A program made the translations under genes and the position numbers. Under the pieces are notes generated by a model. It did no database searches, was not told where the DNA came from, and worked only from the letters and a program-made list of their open reading frames with translations. This document shows positions 27,548 to 28,490 of a stretch of DNA of 28,490 nt, piece by piece; the first letter of the stretch is position 1; every line of letters starts with the position of its first letter. This stretch comes from UBA8828 sp964510855 (lineage in GTDB: Bacteria > Verrucomicrobiota > Verrucomicrobiia > Opitutales > UBA953). The stretch spans positions 1-28,490 of the forward strand of contig CAZEDB010000021.1 of the NCBI GenBank assembly GCA_964510855.1, written 5' to 3'.

Positions 27548-27718
27548 GGGGCTGAATTGCCTACTTCTTAGCAAGCATTGGGTAGCGAGCATCGGGTAGG
27601 GAGGTTCCTACGGAACCTCCGCGGAGGTTGCGTAGCAACCTCCCTACCCAAGGCAGGCGCCTTCGGAGAAGACGCCCTACCCGGGGTAGATTCCAGATCA
27701 AAGACTTCAGATGAAAGA
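27548..27718 (+). repeat. palindromic REP-like element, copy 2 (long form)
   Basis: A 171-nt element. Core palindrome 27594-27649 (56 nt) has the same outer arms as copy 1 but carries 23 extra nucleotides forming an additional hairpin (GGAGGTTCC-TAC-GGAACCTCC). The second hairpin, 27656-27676, is identical to that of copy 1. Family E array 27689-27716 (GATTCCA, GATCAAA, GACTTCA, GATGAAA). Together with copy 4 it fills most of the 399-nt gene-free stretch 27452-27850. Confidence 0.85.
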
Positions 27719-27766
27719 AGAGGCAAACGCGTTAGCTCATTATAACTGAGGCGATTCGCACGCCCA

Positions 27767-27792
27767 GAGGTTGCGTAGCAACCTCCCTACCC
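27767..27792 (+). repeat. palindromic REP-like element, copy 4 (3' half)
   Basis: Matches only the right half of the core: GAGGTTGC, loop GTA, GCAACCTCCCTACCC. It then shares GAGACCCAACAAAAAA and the terminator stem with copy 3, so the copy-terminator unit downstream of both PEP-CTERM genes is the same module. Confidence 0.8.
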
Positions 27793-27801
27793 GAGACCCA
27801 A

Positions 27802-27828
27802 CAAAAAAGGCGACCTTCAGGTCGCCTT
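27802..27828 (-). terminator. terminator of PEP-CTERM gene 2
   Basis: The stem AAGGCGACC (27807-27815) with GGTCGCCTT (27820-27828) has a 4-nt loop and a minus-strand T run. It is the same stem as at 26732-26753, differing only in the loop. Confidence 0.85.
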
Positions 27829-27835
27829 AGTTTTC

Positions 27836-27863
27836 TTTGCTTTGAAATCTTTACTTTGAAGTC
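27836..27863 (-). repeat. heptamer array, family E, spanning a stop codon
   Basis: Minus-strand units GACTTCA, AAGTAAA, GATTTCA, AAGCAAA. As in gene 1, the array encodes the final TSK residues, contains the TAA stop (27851-27853) and extends beyond it. Confidence 0.75.
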
Positions 27864-28462
27864 TTCTCCTGACGCCGACGGATTGCTGCACCGGCCAGCG
27901 CTAAGCCACCAAGGATCAGACCGTAGGTCGAAGGCTCAGGAATGGCGGTTGAAGCGGCAATGCTAATGCTGTAAGCAAAAGGAGCGGGATCCCAAGAGTC
28001 TGAGAGATGGAAGGAACCTGCGTTTAAGAAACCAGAACCGTTTTGGGCACTAGGAGCTGCAAAAGCGGCCGCAGCATACCAGCTACCCTGAGCAGGTTGT
28101 ATTGAATAAGTAGTACTTTGTGAGAGCAGGAAGGAACCGAAATTAAAGGTATACTTACCACCAGTACCGACTGCAACAGGCGATGAATTTACCAAAAAGT
28201 TATCTAAACCTTCATACAGCCCCACTGAGATGTTTTGGGTGACAAGATTGTCGTAGAATAAACCTACGGTAACTGTGTTTAAATAGTAAGTGGTGACTCC
28301 TGGGGTGGTGAATCGAACTGCGATGGAATTATAGTCTGTGCCAATGTCAGTATTGGTCGCAGACAAATTGCCAGCTCCGGTTGATCCTAAATTACCGAAG
28401 ACAACGCTAGATTGAGCCGAAACTGATGCAGCCAGAAGAAGTGCGAGCAGTGAGGTGCGCAT
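27851..28462 (-). CDS. PEP-CTERM secreted protein 2
   Basis: A 203-residue paralogue of the preceding gene. Signal peptide MRTSLLALLLAASVSA, followed by the shared QSSVVFGNLG-type mature start, a beta-rich body (TVGLFYDNLVTQNISVGLYE, FNFGSFLLSQSTTYSIQP) like a choice-of-anchor R domain, and a PEP-CTERM tail AIPEPSTYGLILGGLALAG ending IRRRQEKTSK. From the PEP motif to the terminator its DNA is close to that of gene 1, while the bodies have diverged much more. Export and exosortase processing are expected from the tail. No ribosome binding site is evident; only 28 nt of its upstream region is in the window. Confidence 0.85.
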   Translation of the reverse strand: MRTSLLALLLAASVSAQSSVVFGNLGSTGAGNLSATNTDIGTDYNSIAVRFTTPGVTTYYLNTVTVGLFYDNLVTQNISVGLYEGLDNFLVNSSPVAVGTGGKYTFNFGSFLLSQSTTYSIQPAQGSWYAAAAFAAPSAQNGSGFLNAGSFHLSDSWDPAPFAYSISIAASTAIPEPSTYGLILGGLALAGAAIRRRQEKTSK

Positions 28463-28490
28463 GGAGATTTGTTGGATTTAAATTGAGGCT

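Noticed and set aside
24377..27863. CRISPR array
   Set aside because: The repeats have no regular spacers, the heptamer units abut each other, the palindromic copies are kilobases apart and no cas gene is present.

Overview
The window reads as chromosomal DNA of a Gram-negative verrucomicrobial bacterium, most likely of class Opitutae. The support is a combination of traits: two secreted proteins ending in a PEP-CTERM tail of the form PEPSTYGLILGGLALAG-AIRRR, lipid A synthesis (LpxB), an OprO/P-type porin, the carboxyspermidine branch of polyamine synthesis, long-chain olefin genes (OleC, OleD) and a fused ornithine-lipid synthase (OlsF type). The taxonomic placement is inference. A run of 100 N at 12011-12110 shows this is a scaffolded draft assembly. 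Many starts lack a clear Shine-Dalgarno sequence.

Layout. 1-66: 3' part of tRNA-Asp(GTC). 132-3027 (+): carboxynorspermidine synthase and decarboxylase, almost overlapping, then a small coiled-coil membrane-anchored protein. 3102-4416 (-): porin with its own terminator. 4497-10108 (-): clpB, a GnnA-like Gfo/Idh/MocA oxidoreductase, lpxB and a YeeZ-like reductase, the last three joined by overlapping stop and start codons. 10271-11990 (+): SirB1-like protein and aroE, overlapping. After the N gap, 12114-16048 (+): prepilin peptidase, small lipoprotein, terminator, oleC, oleD. 16045-19026 (-): gcvP. 19183-19827 (+): nth. 19793-21557 (-): thioesterase and a UMF1-type transporter. 21683-23428 (+): OlsF-like acyltransferase. 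23441-24316 (-): metF. 24733-26520 (-): argS. 26777-28462 (-): two tandem PEP-CTERM paralogues.

Most of the first 24 kb is compact housekeeping and envelope metabolism: polyamines, lipid A, ornithine lipid, olefins, porin, pilus-type prepilin processing. The last 4 kb is different. The intergenic spaces around argS and the PEP-CTERM genes are packed with two repeat classes. One is a set of short tandem arrays built of 7-nt units, nearly always four units (28 nt), in at least five sequence families. The other is a palindromic REP-like element in four full or partial copies, with a 23-nt internal hairpin present or absent. One heptamer family sits inside the palindromic element and also forms the last codons and stop codon of both PEP-CTERM genes. 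This heptameric repeat landscape is the least explained part of the window and the best candidate for something undescribed. It resembles in kind the short tandemly repeated repetitive (STRR) sequences known from filamentous cyanobacteria.
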